A DNA stretch of 49,002 nt from an uncultured Treponema sp. (GTDB lineage: Bacteria > Spirochaetota > Spirochaetia > Treponematales > Treponemataceae). The stretch spans positions 1-49,002 of the forward strand of contig CALFJF010000012.1 in NCBI GenBank assembly GCA_937877535.1, in the 5' to 3' direction. Every line of letters starts with the position of its first letter. The first letter of the stretch is position 1. Shown here one piece after another: positions 8,915 through 16,828 of the stretch. Made by a program: the position numbers and the translations under genes. A model generated the notes under the pieces. The model searched no databases and was not told the origin of the DNA. It was given only the letters and a program-made list of their open reading frames with translations.

Positions 8915-9092
8915 GATAGTGTTACAGAATGTATGCTTTTAAAAATAATTGTCATGCTGAACTCGTTTCAGCATCTCTTCTAAAGCACATTCTTGCTTCA
9001 AAGAATGAGATTCCGAAACAGAACGACCGCAACAACGAAAGCGGTCGAGTTCGGAATGACAGAGTTGTAATATCAGCATACATTTTGTAACA
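8915..9092. repeat. Nested 170-bp inverted repeat (families C and A)
   Basis: The ends are inverted copies: GTTACAGAATGTATGCT (8921-8937) and AGCATACATTTTGTAAC (9075-9091), 16 of 17 bases matching. Inside lies a second inverted pair, TTGTCATGCTGAACTCG (8949-8965) and CGAGTTCGGAATGACAG (9046-9062), and within its left arm a small hairpin, ATGCTGAA/TTCAGCAT. There is no coding sequence of its own; a 63-codon frame across it is made of repeat sequence. It resembles a miniature non-autonomous element. Confidence 0.75.
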
Positions 9093-9140
9093 GAACCAAA
9101 AGGCGGTTTTCCATACGAGCAAGCGCACATTTGTGCAAAA

Positions 9141-9170
9141 AAAAATCCGCCAGTTTTGGGCGGATTTTTC
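9141..9170. terminator. Bidirectional rho-independent terminator
   Basis: AAAATCCGCC (9142-9151) pairs with GGCGGATTTT (9159-9168), with A and T runs on both sides. It lies about 120 bases downstream of purA on the minus strand. Confidence 0.75.
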
Positions 9171-9176
9171 GTTTCG

Positions 9177-9219
9177 ATAGTGTTACAGAATCTGTATGCT
9201 AGAAGTGGCGACCTAAGTC
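9177..9219 (+). repeat. Family C repeat, second copy
   Basis: ATAGTGTTACAGAATCTG followed by TATGCTAGAAGTGGCGAC repeats the left end of the element at 8915. A third relative is at 17524-17594. Confidence 0.65.
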
Positions 9220-9288
9220 AAATGTCGTATCGAAACCACAAAAAGTAATAAGATGGTATTTTCGACACGCCGTGTTACCGCTTCCAGT

Positions 9289-10515
9289 TTATTTCTCCCA
9301 CGGGTCATTTCTGATGAACGTTTCGTCACGCTCGTAGCCCACGGAGATGATTCCGACAGGCGTTTTGCAGTAGTCTTCGATGAATTCCACATAGTCGCGG
9401 GCGGGTTTGGGCAAATCTTCGTAAGAGCGGCACTCTTTGAGGCTTTTTTTCCAGCCCTTGAATTTCTGCAAGACGGGCTTTGCCTTTTCCATTGCGGGAA
9501 CGCTTGCGGGGAAATCAACGACTGTTTTGCCGTCGATTTCGTAGGCAACGCAGGCTTCGATTTCGTCGAAGGTGTCGTAGATGTCGAGATGGGTGAGGAC
9601 GAGCGAGTCGATTGAGTTTGTGATGCACGCATATCGGAGCGCGACCAAGTCAAGATAGCCGCAACGGCGGGCGCGACCTGTGGTGACTCCGTACTCTCTG
9701 CCAGTTTTGCGCACATATTCGCAGAGTTCGCCTTCGCTCTCGTTGTTGAATTCAGTTGGCATTGGGCCGTTTCCGACACGAGTTTGGTATGCTTTGAAAA
9801 CTCCCAAGATTTTGTCGAGGTCTTTCGGGCCGATTCCGCAGCCTGTCGCCGCGCCAGCCGAGCAAGACGCTCCCGAAGAAACATAGGGGTAAGTTCCCGA
9901 ATCGATGTCGAGCATTGCGCCCTGCGCTCCTTCAAAAAGCACATTCTCGTTGCGGTATTCAAACATTTTTGCTGTCAAATCGACGCGCATTTCAATCAAT
10001 TTGTCTTTGTATTTGTTGAGATATTCAAGATTCTCGCCGTCGAATTCTGCCATTTTTTCTGACCAGTCCAAATCGGCGAGGCGCAATCCGTCGCGGTGGG
10101 CTTTTTCTGAATAGGCGATTCCGATTCCGCGCCCCGTCGTTCCAATCGGGCGTTTTCGCGAAGCGTCGCGGTCTTTGTCCATCTGGCGGTAGCCCGGAAG
10201 AATGATGTGCGCCCGGTCAGAGATAAAAACGCGCCCTTCCCAGTCGATTCCGTTGTCTTTGAGCATCTGAAGCTCGTTGAAAAGCGCCTCCGGGTCGATT
10301 ACCATGCCCGCGCCGAGGAAAACTTTTTTGTTCGGGTACAGAATGCCCGACGGAACCTGATGAAGCGCGAACTGCTTGCCGTCAACGACGATTGTATGAC
10401 CCGCGTTTGGTCCGCCCGCATAGCGGACGACATATTTCGCGTCTTCCGCCAAGTAATCGACAATCTTTCCTTTTCCTTCGTCACCCCACTGAGCACCGAT
10501 AACAACGACCTTCAT
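9289..10515 (-). CDS. purA: Adenylosuccinate synthetase
   Basis: It joins IMP and aspartate with GTP to make adenylosuccinate, the first committed step to AMP. The 408-residue protein has the GTP loop GDEGKGK (11-17, with catalytic D12), GGPNAGHT with catalytic H40, HQVPSGI, and a normal C-terminus ending in GYERDETFIRNDPWEK. I start at the ATG at 10515; a TTG four codons upstream is less likely. It is slightly short of the usual 420-430 residues. It stands alone, with a terminator about 120 bases downstream. Confidence 0.93.
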   Translation of the reverse strand: MKVVVIGAQWGDEGKGKIVDYLAEDAKYVVRYAGGPNAGHTIVVDGKQFALHQVPSGILYPNKKVFLGAGMVIDPEALFNELQMLKDNGIDWEGRVFISDRAHIILPGYRQMDKDRDASRKRPIGTTGRGIGIAYSEKAHRDGLRLADLDWSEKMAEFDGENLEYLNKYKDKLIEMRVDLTAKMFEYRNENVLFEGAQGAMLDIDSGTYPYVSSGASCSAGAATGCGIGPKDLDKILGVFKAYQTRVGNGPMPTEFNNESEGELCEYVRKTGREYGVTTGRARRCGYLDLVALRYACITNSIDSLVLTHLDIYDTFDEIEACVAYEIDGKTVVDFPASVPAMEKAKPVLQKFKGWKKSLKECRSYEDLPKPARDYVEFIEDYCKTPVGIISVGYERDETFIRNDPWEK

Positions 10516-10660
10516 AAAAGCCCCCAAAATGGATTTGCAACGGCAAAATCAAACTGCCGAACAAAACGTTCAAATTATGTTTTTGTCGATTTTATCACGA
10601 TTTTTTATGAAATGGAACGAGTTGCCTTTTTGAAAAACTCAAAAAAGGCGTTCGATTTTG

Positions 10661-10688
10661 AAAAAGCCCCGAAATTTCGGGGCTTTTG
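10661..10688 (-). terminator. Terminator of the broken outer-membrane gene
   Basis: AAAAGCCCCGAAATTTCGGGGCTTTT is a near-perfect palindrome with a T run at its minus-strand exit, about 90 bases past the restored stop at 10777. A second hairpin (GCCTTTTTGA/TCAAAAAAGGC) is at 10624-10649. Confidence 0.75.
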
Positions 10689-10699
10689 AGCAATTTTTT

Positions 10700-10757
10700 C
10701 GGTGGTTGAGCGTGTCGAAATCGCCGAAAAAATTGACTGGCATTTCGACACGCTCAA
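10700..10757. repeat. Family B repeat, two inverted copies
   Basis: CGGTGGTTGAGCGTGTCGAAATCGCCG-type sequence (10700-10726) is followed by ATTTCGACACGCTCAAT (10741-10757), the inverted core. Together they can form a larger stem. Confidence 0.65.
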
Positions 10758-10776
10758 TGCGCGTATTTTTTTGCGT

Positions 10777-11339
10777 TTAGAATCTAAAAGTCGCGCCGAA
10801 TCTTGGCATAAAAGCCAGTTCGTCAAATCCGACCGTTCCAAAAAGGAAATCGAGGAAAAAACCTGCGTTTGCAGAAAGAAAAACGTTCGCGCTCACATCT
10901 GCGCCCAAAAAAACGCCCTCGTTAAAATCTGTGCCACGCCAACTGGAGCCATAGCCTTCTTCGTGATTTCCTCGCCGATTCCAGCAAAGCCAGTTGCCGC
11001 GCTGATTCTAAGCGAAAACACGGACGAGTTTACGGGCGCAAAGCCGAGTCTCGCGATTCCGTGGTATTCGCCGAGGTCGCTTTCAAAACCGATTCCGCCG
11101 TCCAAAAAATAGTAAAATCCGCTCGGAGAAATTCTGCCAATGCGAGCAAACGCGCCCGTCCAGGTGTCGTCCGAAATCGTAAGCGCAAATCCTGCCGAGA
11201 TTTCGGTTTTACTTTTCTTTTTGGAATCGTCGTCGCTTGAGCCAAATTGCGCTGACGGCGGGGAAAGCCTTTGAAATCCCCACGCCGAAGCGAGCATTGG
11301 AAGAAATGCCAAAAAGAGAACTGTCAAGTGCTTTTTCAT
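10777..11339 (-). pseudogene. Outer-membrane beta-barrel-like protein, frameshifted
   Basis: The gene starts at the ATG at 11339 (AGGTG upstream) with a clear signal peptide, MKKHLTVLFLAFLPMLASA, cleaved near residue 19. The first frame stops at 10893 after about 148 residues. The -1 frame continues without a stop as EEGYGSSWRGTDFNEGVF, then ANVFLSANAGFFLDF, and ends in PRFGATFRF at 10777. A final phenylalanine after alternating strands is the signature of a beta-barrel insertion end. A single lost base near 10957-10966 explains both. Restored length is about 187 residues. It is a real mutation, a reversible one, or a sequencing error; the sequence alone cannot decide. Confidence 0.75.
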
Positions 11340-11358
11340 GTTGCGCACCTGCTTTTTT

Positions 11359-11664
11359 CTAGTTCTTGTATTTTACGACGACCGCAGACATGACGTATCG
11401 GTTTTTTCCGAATTGTTTTTTTCCGTCCACCAAAATGTTCACGATGTCGTCGGCATCGGGATATTTTTTGAGTGCTTCTTCAAGAAGAACCGTGTAACCA
11501 GACTTGTTCGTTTCTCGCTCCACGGTTACGCGACCAAGAACTTCAACGTTATTTGAGATTGAAACATTGTTTCCTTGGAGCGGAACGTAAGACGCGCATC
11601 CAGAAAATGCCACCGCGATTGAAACGGTTGCTGCTACAAAAAGTGATTTTGCAAAAACTTTCAT
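11359..11664 (-). CDS. Small putative lipoprotein, 101 aa
   Basis: The start at 11664 has a full AGGAGG. Signal peptide MKVFAKSLFVAATVSIAVAF leads to the lipobox FSGC (C23). The mature part has a VLGRVTVERE strand, a helix LLEEALKKYPDADDIVNI and a strand near the end (YVMSAVVVKY), suggesting one small alpha/beta domain. The family is unknown to me; similar short lipoproteins occur in treponemes. It lies 20 bases upstream of the frameshifted outer-membrane gene and is read in the same direction, so the two are probably one operon. Confidence 0.75.
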   Translation of the reverse strand: MKVFAKSLFVAATVSIAVAFSGCASYVPLQGNNVSISNNVEVLGRVTVERETNKSGYTVLLEEALKKYPDADDIVNILVDGKKQFGKNRYVMSAVVVKYKN

Positions 11665-11762
11665 TTTGAAAGTCCTCCTAAAAATTATATTAGTAAGACT
11701 ATACAAAAAAAAACTTGTTATGCAAGTGGAGTCAAATTTTTGAGATTTTGAACAGAGCGATT

Positions 11763-12308
11763 CTAAAATTCGTACCGACGCAATTCGCAATTTTTGAGAA
11801 AAAAATGGATAAACTCGTCCGTTTTGAGATGTGGATTGAAGTACGCTTCAACGCTCCGCGCGATTCCGTTGTGTCCGATTAAAAGAAGCGAACGTTCGTC
11901 AGTTTTGATTTTTGTAAGTTTATCGAGTAAATCAAAAATGCGCTGTGATACGCGAAGCATCGATTCGCCGCCGCCATAATCGTTACAAATTTGCTGTTTT
12001 GCTTTCAAAAATTCGTCCGACGTGTTCAATTTTCCTTCAAAAATCCCGCAATCGCGTTCAATTAAAAGTGGCTCAACTTCGGCTTTGATTCCAAGATTCT
12101 CGGAAACGATTTTTGCGGTTTCTGCGGCGCGTTTTAAGGGCGAATGTAAAATCAATTTGAGCGCGATTTTCTCCGACTTGATTTTTTCAGAAAGCAGTTT
12201 TGCTTCCTCGCGCCCTTTTTCCGTGAGTGGAACGTCCGTTCGTCCGCAAATTTTATGAAGCGTGTTCCATTCCGTTTCGCCGTGCCGCGCAAAATAAATC
12301 ATTGCCAT
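11763..12308 (-). CDS. Histidine phosphatase family protein
   Basis: This 181-residue protein belongs to the branch-1 histidine phosphatase (phosphoglycerate mutase-like) superfamily. It has ARHGETEWN with the phosphorylated histidine at residue 9, HSPLKRAAETA, and the late LLLIGHNGIARS with the second catalytic histidine. Its size and GGESM segment resemble alpha-ribazole phosphatase (CobC), and a cobalamin operon lies 9 kb away, but substrate cannot be set from sequence. AAGGAAT precedes the ATG at 12308 by about 6 bases. Confidence 0.85.
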   Translation of the reverse strand: MAMIYFARHGETEWNTLHKICGRTDVPLTEKGREEAKLLSEKIKSEKIALKLILHSPLKRAAETAKIVSENLGIKAEVEPLLIERDCGIFEGKLNTSDEFLKAKQQICNDYGGGESMLRVSQRIFDLLDKLTKIKTDERSLLLIGHNGIARSVEAYFNPHLKTDEFIHFFLKNCELRRYEF

Positions 12309-12382
12309 TTTTGATTCCTTTTGAATTTTGAAAAAGTATAAATGGTCGTTTTTGTAAATGCAAACGGTGAAATTTCCCTCGA

Positions 12383-12411
12383 TTGTCCGTCATTCTTTTT
12401 TTCTATATAAT
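12383..12411 (+). promoter_or_regulatory. Probable pheT promoter
   Basis: TTGTCC (12383-12388) and TATAAT (12406-12411) are 17 bases apart. The transcript would carry the folded repeat at 12424-12480 in its leader. Confidence 0.6.
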
Positions 12412-12423
12412 AAATTCTCAAAA

Positions 12424-12480
12424 TTGTCATGCTGAATTTAGTTCAGCATCTGAGACCCCGAAATAAATTCGGGGTGACAA
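12424..12480 (+). repeat. Family A repeat in the pheT leader
   Basis: TTGTCA (12424-12429) and TGACAA (12475-12480) close a three-way structure with two inner hairpins, ATGCTGAA/TTCAGCAT and ACCCCGAA/TTCGGGGT. Relatives are at 8949-9062 and 28147-28183. The element lies between the pheT promoter and its ribosome binding site. Confidence 0.75.
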
Positions 12481-12494
12481 AATCAGAGGAAACT

Positions 12495-14258
12495 ATGCCA
12501 AAAATTGAAGTAAACGAAAAACTGTTTTTTAATCTTCTTGGGAAAAAATACGACTACGACACGCTGGAGCGAAAACTCGTGTGCGGAAAGGCGGAGCTTG
12601 ACGAAAAGCCCGACATGTCTCAGAGCGAGGACGAGCGTGTCATTAAAATCGAGCTGAACGACACGAACCGCCCCGATTTGTGGTCAACGGGCGGAGTCAC
12701 ACGGCAGCTGCGGCTTCACGAGGGGGCGAGCCGTTCTGACTACTCAAAATTCCTCTCACGCGTGGGAGCAATCAAGGACGCGGGCGAGCGAGTCGCGATT
12801 GTCGAAGAGGGTGTAAAATCCGTTCGCCCGTACATGGTGAGCTTCGTGATTTCGGGAAAGGCAATCGACGACCCGATGTTGAAGGACATTATCCAAACGC
12901 AGGAAAAACTCTGCTGGAATTTCGGGCGCAAGCGAAAGTCAATTTCGATGGGCGTGTACCGCGTGGCACAAATCAAGTGGCCGGTTCATTACAAGGCGGT
13001 TGACCCCGACAAAACGAGTTTCGTGCCGCTCCAGTGCGAAGAGCCGATGACCTGCCGACAGATTCTCAGCGAGCATCCAAAAGGAAAAGAATACGGCTGG
13101 ATTCTTGAGGACGCAAAGCTCTTCCCGCTCCTCACTGACGACAAGGGCGAGGTCATGTCGATGGCACCGATTATCAACTCGGCAACGCTCGGCGCGGTCA
13201 AAGTGGGCGACAAGGATTTGATGGTCGAACTCACCGGCGACAACATGGAAAATCTCATTCTCTCGGCGAACATCGTCGCTTGCGATTTTGCCGATGCGGG
13301 ATACGAAATCCTGCCCGTCAAAGTCGTGCATCCGTATGAGACTGGGTTCGGAAAGGAAATCACCGTGCCGTTCTATTTCCAGAAGCCGACAAAAGCCACG
13401 CTCGCCGAAATCAACAAAAAACTCGGCGAAAATCTGACGAAAGAGCAGGTTCTTGACGCGCTCGCCCGAATGGACAACGATGTTGAGGCGAAGGACATTC
13501 CAACAACCGAAAAGACGGCAAAATATTGCGCGGCGAACAAGAGTGATGTTGAATTCACGCTCCAACCGCCGCCGTACCGAAACGACTTTTTGCACGAAGT
13601 TGACATCATCGAGGATGTGATGATTGGGCTTGGCTTGGACTTCTTCAAGCCACAGCGACCGAACGACTTCACCGTTGGAAAACTTTCCGATGTCACGCTG
13701 TTAAGCCGGAAGACAAAAGAAATCATGGTCGGCTTGGGCTACCAGGAGATGATTTTCAATTATCTTGGAAGCAAGCGCGATTACATCGACCGAATGAACA
13801 TCAGCGCGGACGGCGTTATCGAAATCTCAAACCCGATGAGCGAGAATTACCAGTTCGTGCGACCTTCAATCATCGCCTCGCTTCTCCGCGCAGAATCTGC
13901 CGCCGCAAACGCGATTTTCCCGCACAAGATTTTTGAAATCGGAAAAGTGGCGTTCTTGGACGAGAGCGAGAACACGGGCACAAAGACAATCCAGTCGCTA
14001 GGATTTATGACCGCCGCAAACAACGCGAACTTCAACGACTTGGCAAGCGAAGTTTCGACGGTGCTCTACTACCTCGACCACAAATACGAAGTCAAAGAAG
14101 CGAACGACCCGCGCTTTATCACAGGTCGCCAGGCGGCTGTCCTCGTGAACGGAAAGCAGGTCGGTATCTTCGGCGAAGTCCACCCGCAAGTGCTCGAAAA
14201 CTGGCAGATTTCAGTTCCGTGCGTGGCGGGCGAGATTGATTTGGAAGAGTTGATGTAG
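12495..14258 (+). CDS. pheT: Phenylalanyl-tRNA synthetase beta subunit, archaeal type
   Basis: The 587-residue protein partners PheS in charging tRNA-Phe. Its length and order (core B1-type start KIEVNEKLFFNLLGK, RPDLWSTGG, the B5 region around LQPPPYRNDFLHEVDIIEDV, and a C-terminal class II-like domain) are those of the short archaeal/eukaryal beta subunit, not the roughly 800-residue bacterial form. Spirochaetes are known for this replacement. The frame is open 66 bases further upstream, but that part is family A repeat; the ATG at 12495 follows AGAGGA and starts where family members do. A terminator follows at 14297. Confidence 0.92.
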   Translation: MPKIEVNEKLFFNLLGKKYDYDTLERKLVCGKAELDEKPDMSQSEDERVIKIELNDTNRPDLWSTGGVTRQLRLHEGASRSDYSKFLSRVGAIKDAGERVAIVEEGVKSVRPYMVSFVISGKAIDDPMLKDIIQTQEKLCWNFGRKRKSISMGVYRVAQIKWPVHYKAVDPDKTSFVPLQCEEPMTCRQILSEHPKGKEYGWILEDAKLFPLLTDDKGEVMSMAPIINSATLGAVKVGDKDLMVELTGDNMENLILSANIVACDFADAGYEILPVKVVHPYETGFGKEITVPFYFQKPTKATLAEINKKLGENLTKEQVLDALARMDNDVEAKDIPTTEKTAKYCAANKSDVEFTLQPPPYRNDFLHEVDIIEDVMIGLGLDFFKPQRPNDFTVGKLSDVTLLSRKTKEIMVGLGYQEMIFNYLGSKRDYIDRMNISADGVIEISNPMSENYQFVRPSIIASLLRAESAAANAIFPHKIFEIGKVAFLDESENTGTKTIQSLGFMTAANNANFNDLASEVSTVLYYLDHKYEVKEANDPRFITGRQAAVLVNGKQVGIFGEVHPQVLENWQISVPCVAGEIDLEELM

Positions 14259-14296
14259 TAATCTAAAAACTGGTTCAAAAATTTTTGGATTTGCAT

Positions 14297-14332
14297 AGAA
14301 TTTTCAATATGAAAATTCTCTCTTTTTATTTT
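14297..14332 (+). terminator. pheT terminator
   Basis: AGAATTTTC (14297-14305) pairs with GAAAATTCT (14311-14319), followed by CTCTTTTTATTTT. Confidence 0.7.
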
Positions 14333-14334
14333 AA

Positions 14335-14358
14335 CCCCACATCTTGTGGGGCATTTTT
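14335..14358 (+). terminator. Second hairpin directly before queH
   Basis: CCCCACA (14335-14341) pairs with TGTGGGG (14345-14351), followed by CATTTTT. It ends only about 6 bases before the queH start codons, so it may be a backup pheT terminator or may affect queH translation. Confidence 0.6.
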
Positions 14359-14363
14359 ATGAT

Positions 14364-15059
14364 ATGATGATAGCACAGAAAATCAATTATCAAAAACAAC
14401 TCGAAAAAATCCTCTTGCAGATTGAAACCGAAAAGGTGGCGAATCCTAATGCCAAAAAGCCGACTTTACTTCTCCATGCTTGCTGTGGTCCGTGCTCCTC
14501 GTATGTGATTGAATACCTCGCGCGGATTTTTGACATCACGATTTTCTATTACAACCCGAACATCCACCCCCGCGAAGAATATTTCCGCCGCCTCGAAGAA
14601 TTGCAGAAATTCCTCATGCGTTTCCCCGAAGCCATCAAAAACGCCGTAAAGCTCGTGGTTGACGAATACAATCCCGAAGATTATTTTGAAGCGACTAATG
14701 TTCGGGCGGAGATTGCATTGCAAACCGAGCTAGAAAAAGGCGAGCGTTGCCGACGCTGCTACGAATTCCGCATGAAACGGGCCTATAAATACGCCTGTGA
14801 ACAAAGATTCGACTACTTCACCACGACTTTGAGCATAAGCCCGCACAAAGATAGCGAAAAAATCAACGCGATTGGGCAAAATTTGGAAAAAATCGACGAA
14901 TGCCCGTTCGTTTTTCACACAAAATTCCTCCCCGCGGATTTTAAGAAAAAAGGCGGATTTTTACGAAGCACCAAACTCAGCGAAGAATACGGCTTGTGGC
15001 GACAAGATTATTGCGGCTGCGTGTATTCGATGAGGAATGTTTCAAATGTGGCTAGGTAG
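14364..15059 (+). CDS. queH: Epoxyqueuosine reductase QueH
   Basis: QueH carries out the last step of queuosine synthesis in tRNA, reducing epoxyqueuosine, and is unrelated to the cobalamin-dependent QueG. The signature is HACCGPCSSYV near the N-terminus, a second cysteine pair in CRRCYEFRM, and a third in DYCGCVYS at the C-terminus; these bind an Fe-S cluster and iron. Length is 231 residues, normal for the family. Two adjacent ATG codons (14364, 14367) are equally possible starts. A hairpin lies directly upstream; I do not see a preQ1 riboswitch fold. Confidence 0.9.
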   Translation: MMIAQKINYQKQLEKILLQIETEKVANPNAKKPTLLLHACCGPCSSYVIEYLARIFDITIFYYNPNIHPREEYFRRLEELQKFLMRFPEAIKNAVKLVVDEYNPEDYFEATNVRAEIALQTELEKGERCRRCYEFRMKRAYKYACEQRFDYFTTTLSISPHKDSEKINAIGQNLEKIDECPFVFHTKFLPADFKKKGGFLRSTKLSEEYGLWRQDYCGCVYSMRNVSNVAR

Positions 15060-15156
15060 ACTGAAAAAGGAAATTTTCCAAAAACGTTCAATTTTTATTT
15101 TTTTTTCACCAATTGTAACATATAATAAATATACGCGACACGCGAGGAGAATGAAC

Positions 15157-16797
15157 ATGGCTGAAACAAAAAGCACGGATGGTTTTGAAGGGAAAAAAAT
15201 CGGGGAGATTGCGCGGACAATCGCGGTTCCAGTTTTGGAGGCGGGGCTTTCAAAAACGGAGCTTTCAAACTTGCATGACAGGGACTTTTGCGCTCAACAC
15301 CTGGGGCTTACAAAGCCAATGCTCATTCCGTATCAGGGGCATCCCGTTCACCACTATTATGCGAATCCCGTCACCATAAACGGAGCGAAATTTCTATTTA
15401 CGAACGACTGGTTTGAAACGGAGGCGAACAATGACCGTCCTTTTCTGCTTCAATGGCTTTCAGTTCACGGAGTAAAAAACGAGATGGACCTTGCAAATCT
15501 GGATTTTTCAAGAAGAATGGCAAAAATCGGTTTGCAAAGAATCAAAATGCAAAACGATTCCGCCGCCGCTCAGATAAAAGACCTGAAAAAAGGAAACTAT
15601 GCAATCCTGCTTGAAGGCACTCCCGCCAAAGAAGAGATGCTTGCAATCGCCGAGTCCATAAGGAGCAAGCCGCAGGCAAAAACAGCCCTCTCCCTTTCTC
15701 ATACGGAACTTAGGGAACTGCCCGATGGGATTTTCGCCGGCTGCAAGAACCTGCGTGTTCTTTGCCTTCCAAATTCTTTTGACTCCGATTTGACGATTCC
15801 TGATTTTGAGGGCTGCGAATCCCTTTTAAGGATTCTTGTGGGAAAGGACAACAAAAAATTCTTCTCGTATGATGGAGTTTTGTACACAAAAGACAACGGG
15901 ACGCTCTATATGTGTCCGCCAAACAAGATACGGGTCACCATTCCAGAAAGCGCAAAAGCCATTTACGAATGCGCCTTCGCCCTCTGCAACAACCTTTCTG
16001 AAATCACCTATGAGGGAACTTTTGCCCAATGGGAAAGAATCGAAAAGGAAGATGGCTGGAGCGAGAACGTTCCCCTTCGCGCGATATGTTGCTCCGACGC
16101 GGACATTCGTTTTAAGAGCGTGACCCTTCAATCGGACGACGATGACGATGATGACGACGACGCTGAAGCACTTGTGGAGAGCGGAATCCTAAAGGCGTAC
16201 TTCGGCGACATGAAAAATGTGGTCATTCCCGACGGCGTGAGGGTCGTAGCGGGTGTTGTTGACGAATTAGACCCCTCAAAAAAACTTTCTGGCATTAAGA
16301 GTGACAATGTTTTCTACTATCCTTTTACTGGCTGTGAAAAAATCGAAAGCGTCACCATGAGCGACAGCGTGGAAATAATCGGACCAAAGGCATTCGAGCA
16401 CTGCGCGAACCTAAAAAGCGTGACCTTCTCAAAGAATCTCCGCAAAATCGGCCTGTCCGCATTCTTGGGCTGCGAAAAGCTAACCACGCTCTCGCTTCCT
16501 GCTTCCCTAGAAACCATAGAAGCCTGGGCTTTTGGCTATATTGACATTGATGAAATCACGTTTTGCGGCACGCTCTGGCAGCTTGAAAAAATGGAGACTG
16601 ACGGGGCGTTCTCCAACATCCATCTGATTCATTGCTCGGACTGCGACATCAACTTTGACAAAAAGCCTTTCTACATCGACGAGGTGAAATTCCCTGGAAC
16701 GATGGAAGAATTCAGGAAGTCGTATGAAAACAACTGGATTTCAGAGCGGACACGGAAAGTCATCTGCACCGACGGCAGCATAACCGTCGAAGTGTAG
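15157..16797 (+). CDS. BspA-like leucine-rich repeat protein, 546 aa
   Basis: Repeats of the LRR_5/TpLRR type appear in two blocks: FAGCKNLRVLCLP, FEGCESLLRILV and FALCNNLSEITY in the middle, and FTGCEKIESVTM, FEHCANLKSVTF and FLGCEKLTTLSLP near the C-terminus. Between them is a run of nine aspartates (16135-16161, mixed GAC/GAT). The first 180 residues have no repeat and no signal peptide, so the protein looks cytoplasmic, unlike many surface BspA proteins. The ATG at 15157 sits 7 bases after GAGGAG; the ATG two codons upstream is too close. A -10 box TATAAT is at 15121-15126. Role unknown; such proteins often mediate protein binding. Confidence 0.8.
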   Translation: MAETKSTDGFEGKKIGEIARTIAVPVLEAGLSKTELSNLHDRDFCAQHLGLTKPMLIPYQGHPVHHYYANPVTINGAKFLFTNDWFETEANNDRPFLLQWLSVHGVKNEMDLANLDFSRRMAKIGLQRIKMQNDSAAAQIKDLKKGNYAILLEGTPAKEEMLAIAESIRSKPQAKTALSLSHTELRELPDGIFAGCKNLRVLCLPNSFDSDLTIPDFEGCESLLRILVGKDNKKFFSYDGVLYTKDNGTLYMCPPNKIRVTIPESAKAIYECAFALCNNLSEITYEGTFAQWERIEKEDGWSENVPLRAICCSDADIRFKSVTLQSDDDDDDDDDAEALVESGILKAYFGDMKNVVIPDGVRVVAGVVDELDPSKKLSGIKSDNVFYYPFTGCEKIESVTMSDSVEIIGPKAFEHCANLKSVTFSKNLRKIGLSAFLGCEKLTTLSLPASLETIEAWAFGYIDIDEITFCGTLWQLEKMETDGAFSNIHLIHCSDCDINFDKKPFYIDEVKFPGTMEEFRKSYENNWISERTRKVICTDGSITVEV

Positions 16798-16828
16798 GAA
16801 ATGGGCGGAAGTGCTTTAGGAGGTTTTC

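Noticed and set aside
8939..9130. 63-codon minus-strand frame ending in LKRVQHDNYF
   Set aside because: It is translated family A/C repeat with no ribosome binding site; the same peptide ending arises wherever this repeat is read.
9213..9962. 249-codon minus-strand frame over purA
   Set aside because: It overlaps purA in another frame of the same strand, is Ser/Thr/Lys-rich and has no start signal.
12429..12494. 22-codon N-terminal extension of pheT
   Set aside because: The extension is family A repeat, and the ATG at 12495 has the ribosome binding site and the family's usual N-terminus.
14277..14363. preQ1 riboswitch before queH
   Set aside because: The two hairpins are simple terminators; no pseudoknot-like preQ1 pattern is visible.
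16135..16161. Asp9 codon run as a slippage-prone microsatellite
   Set aside because: GAC and GAT codons are mixed, so pure repeat length is short, and changes would stay in frame.
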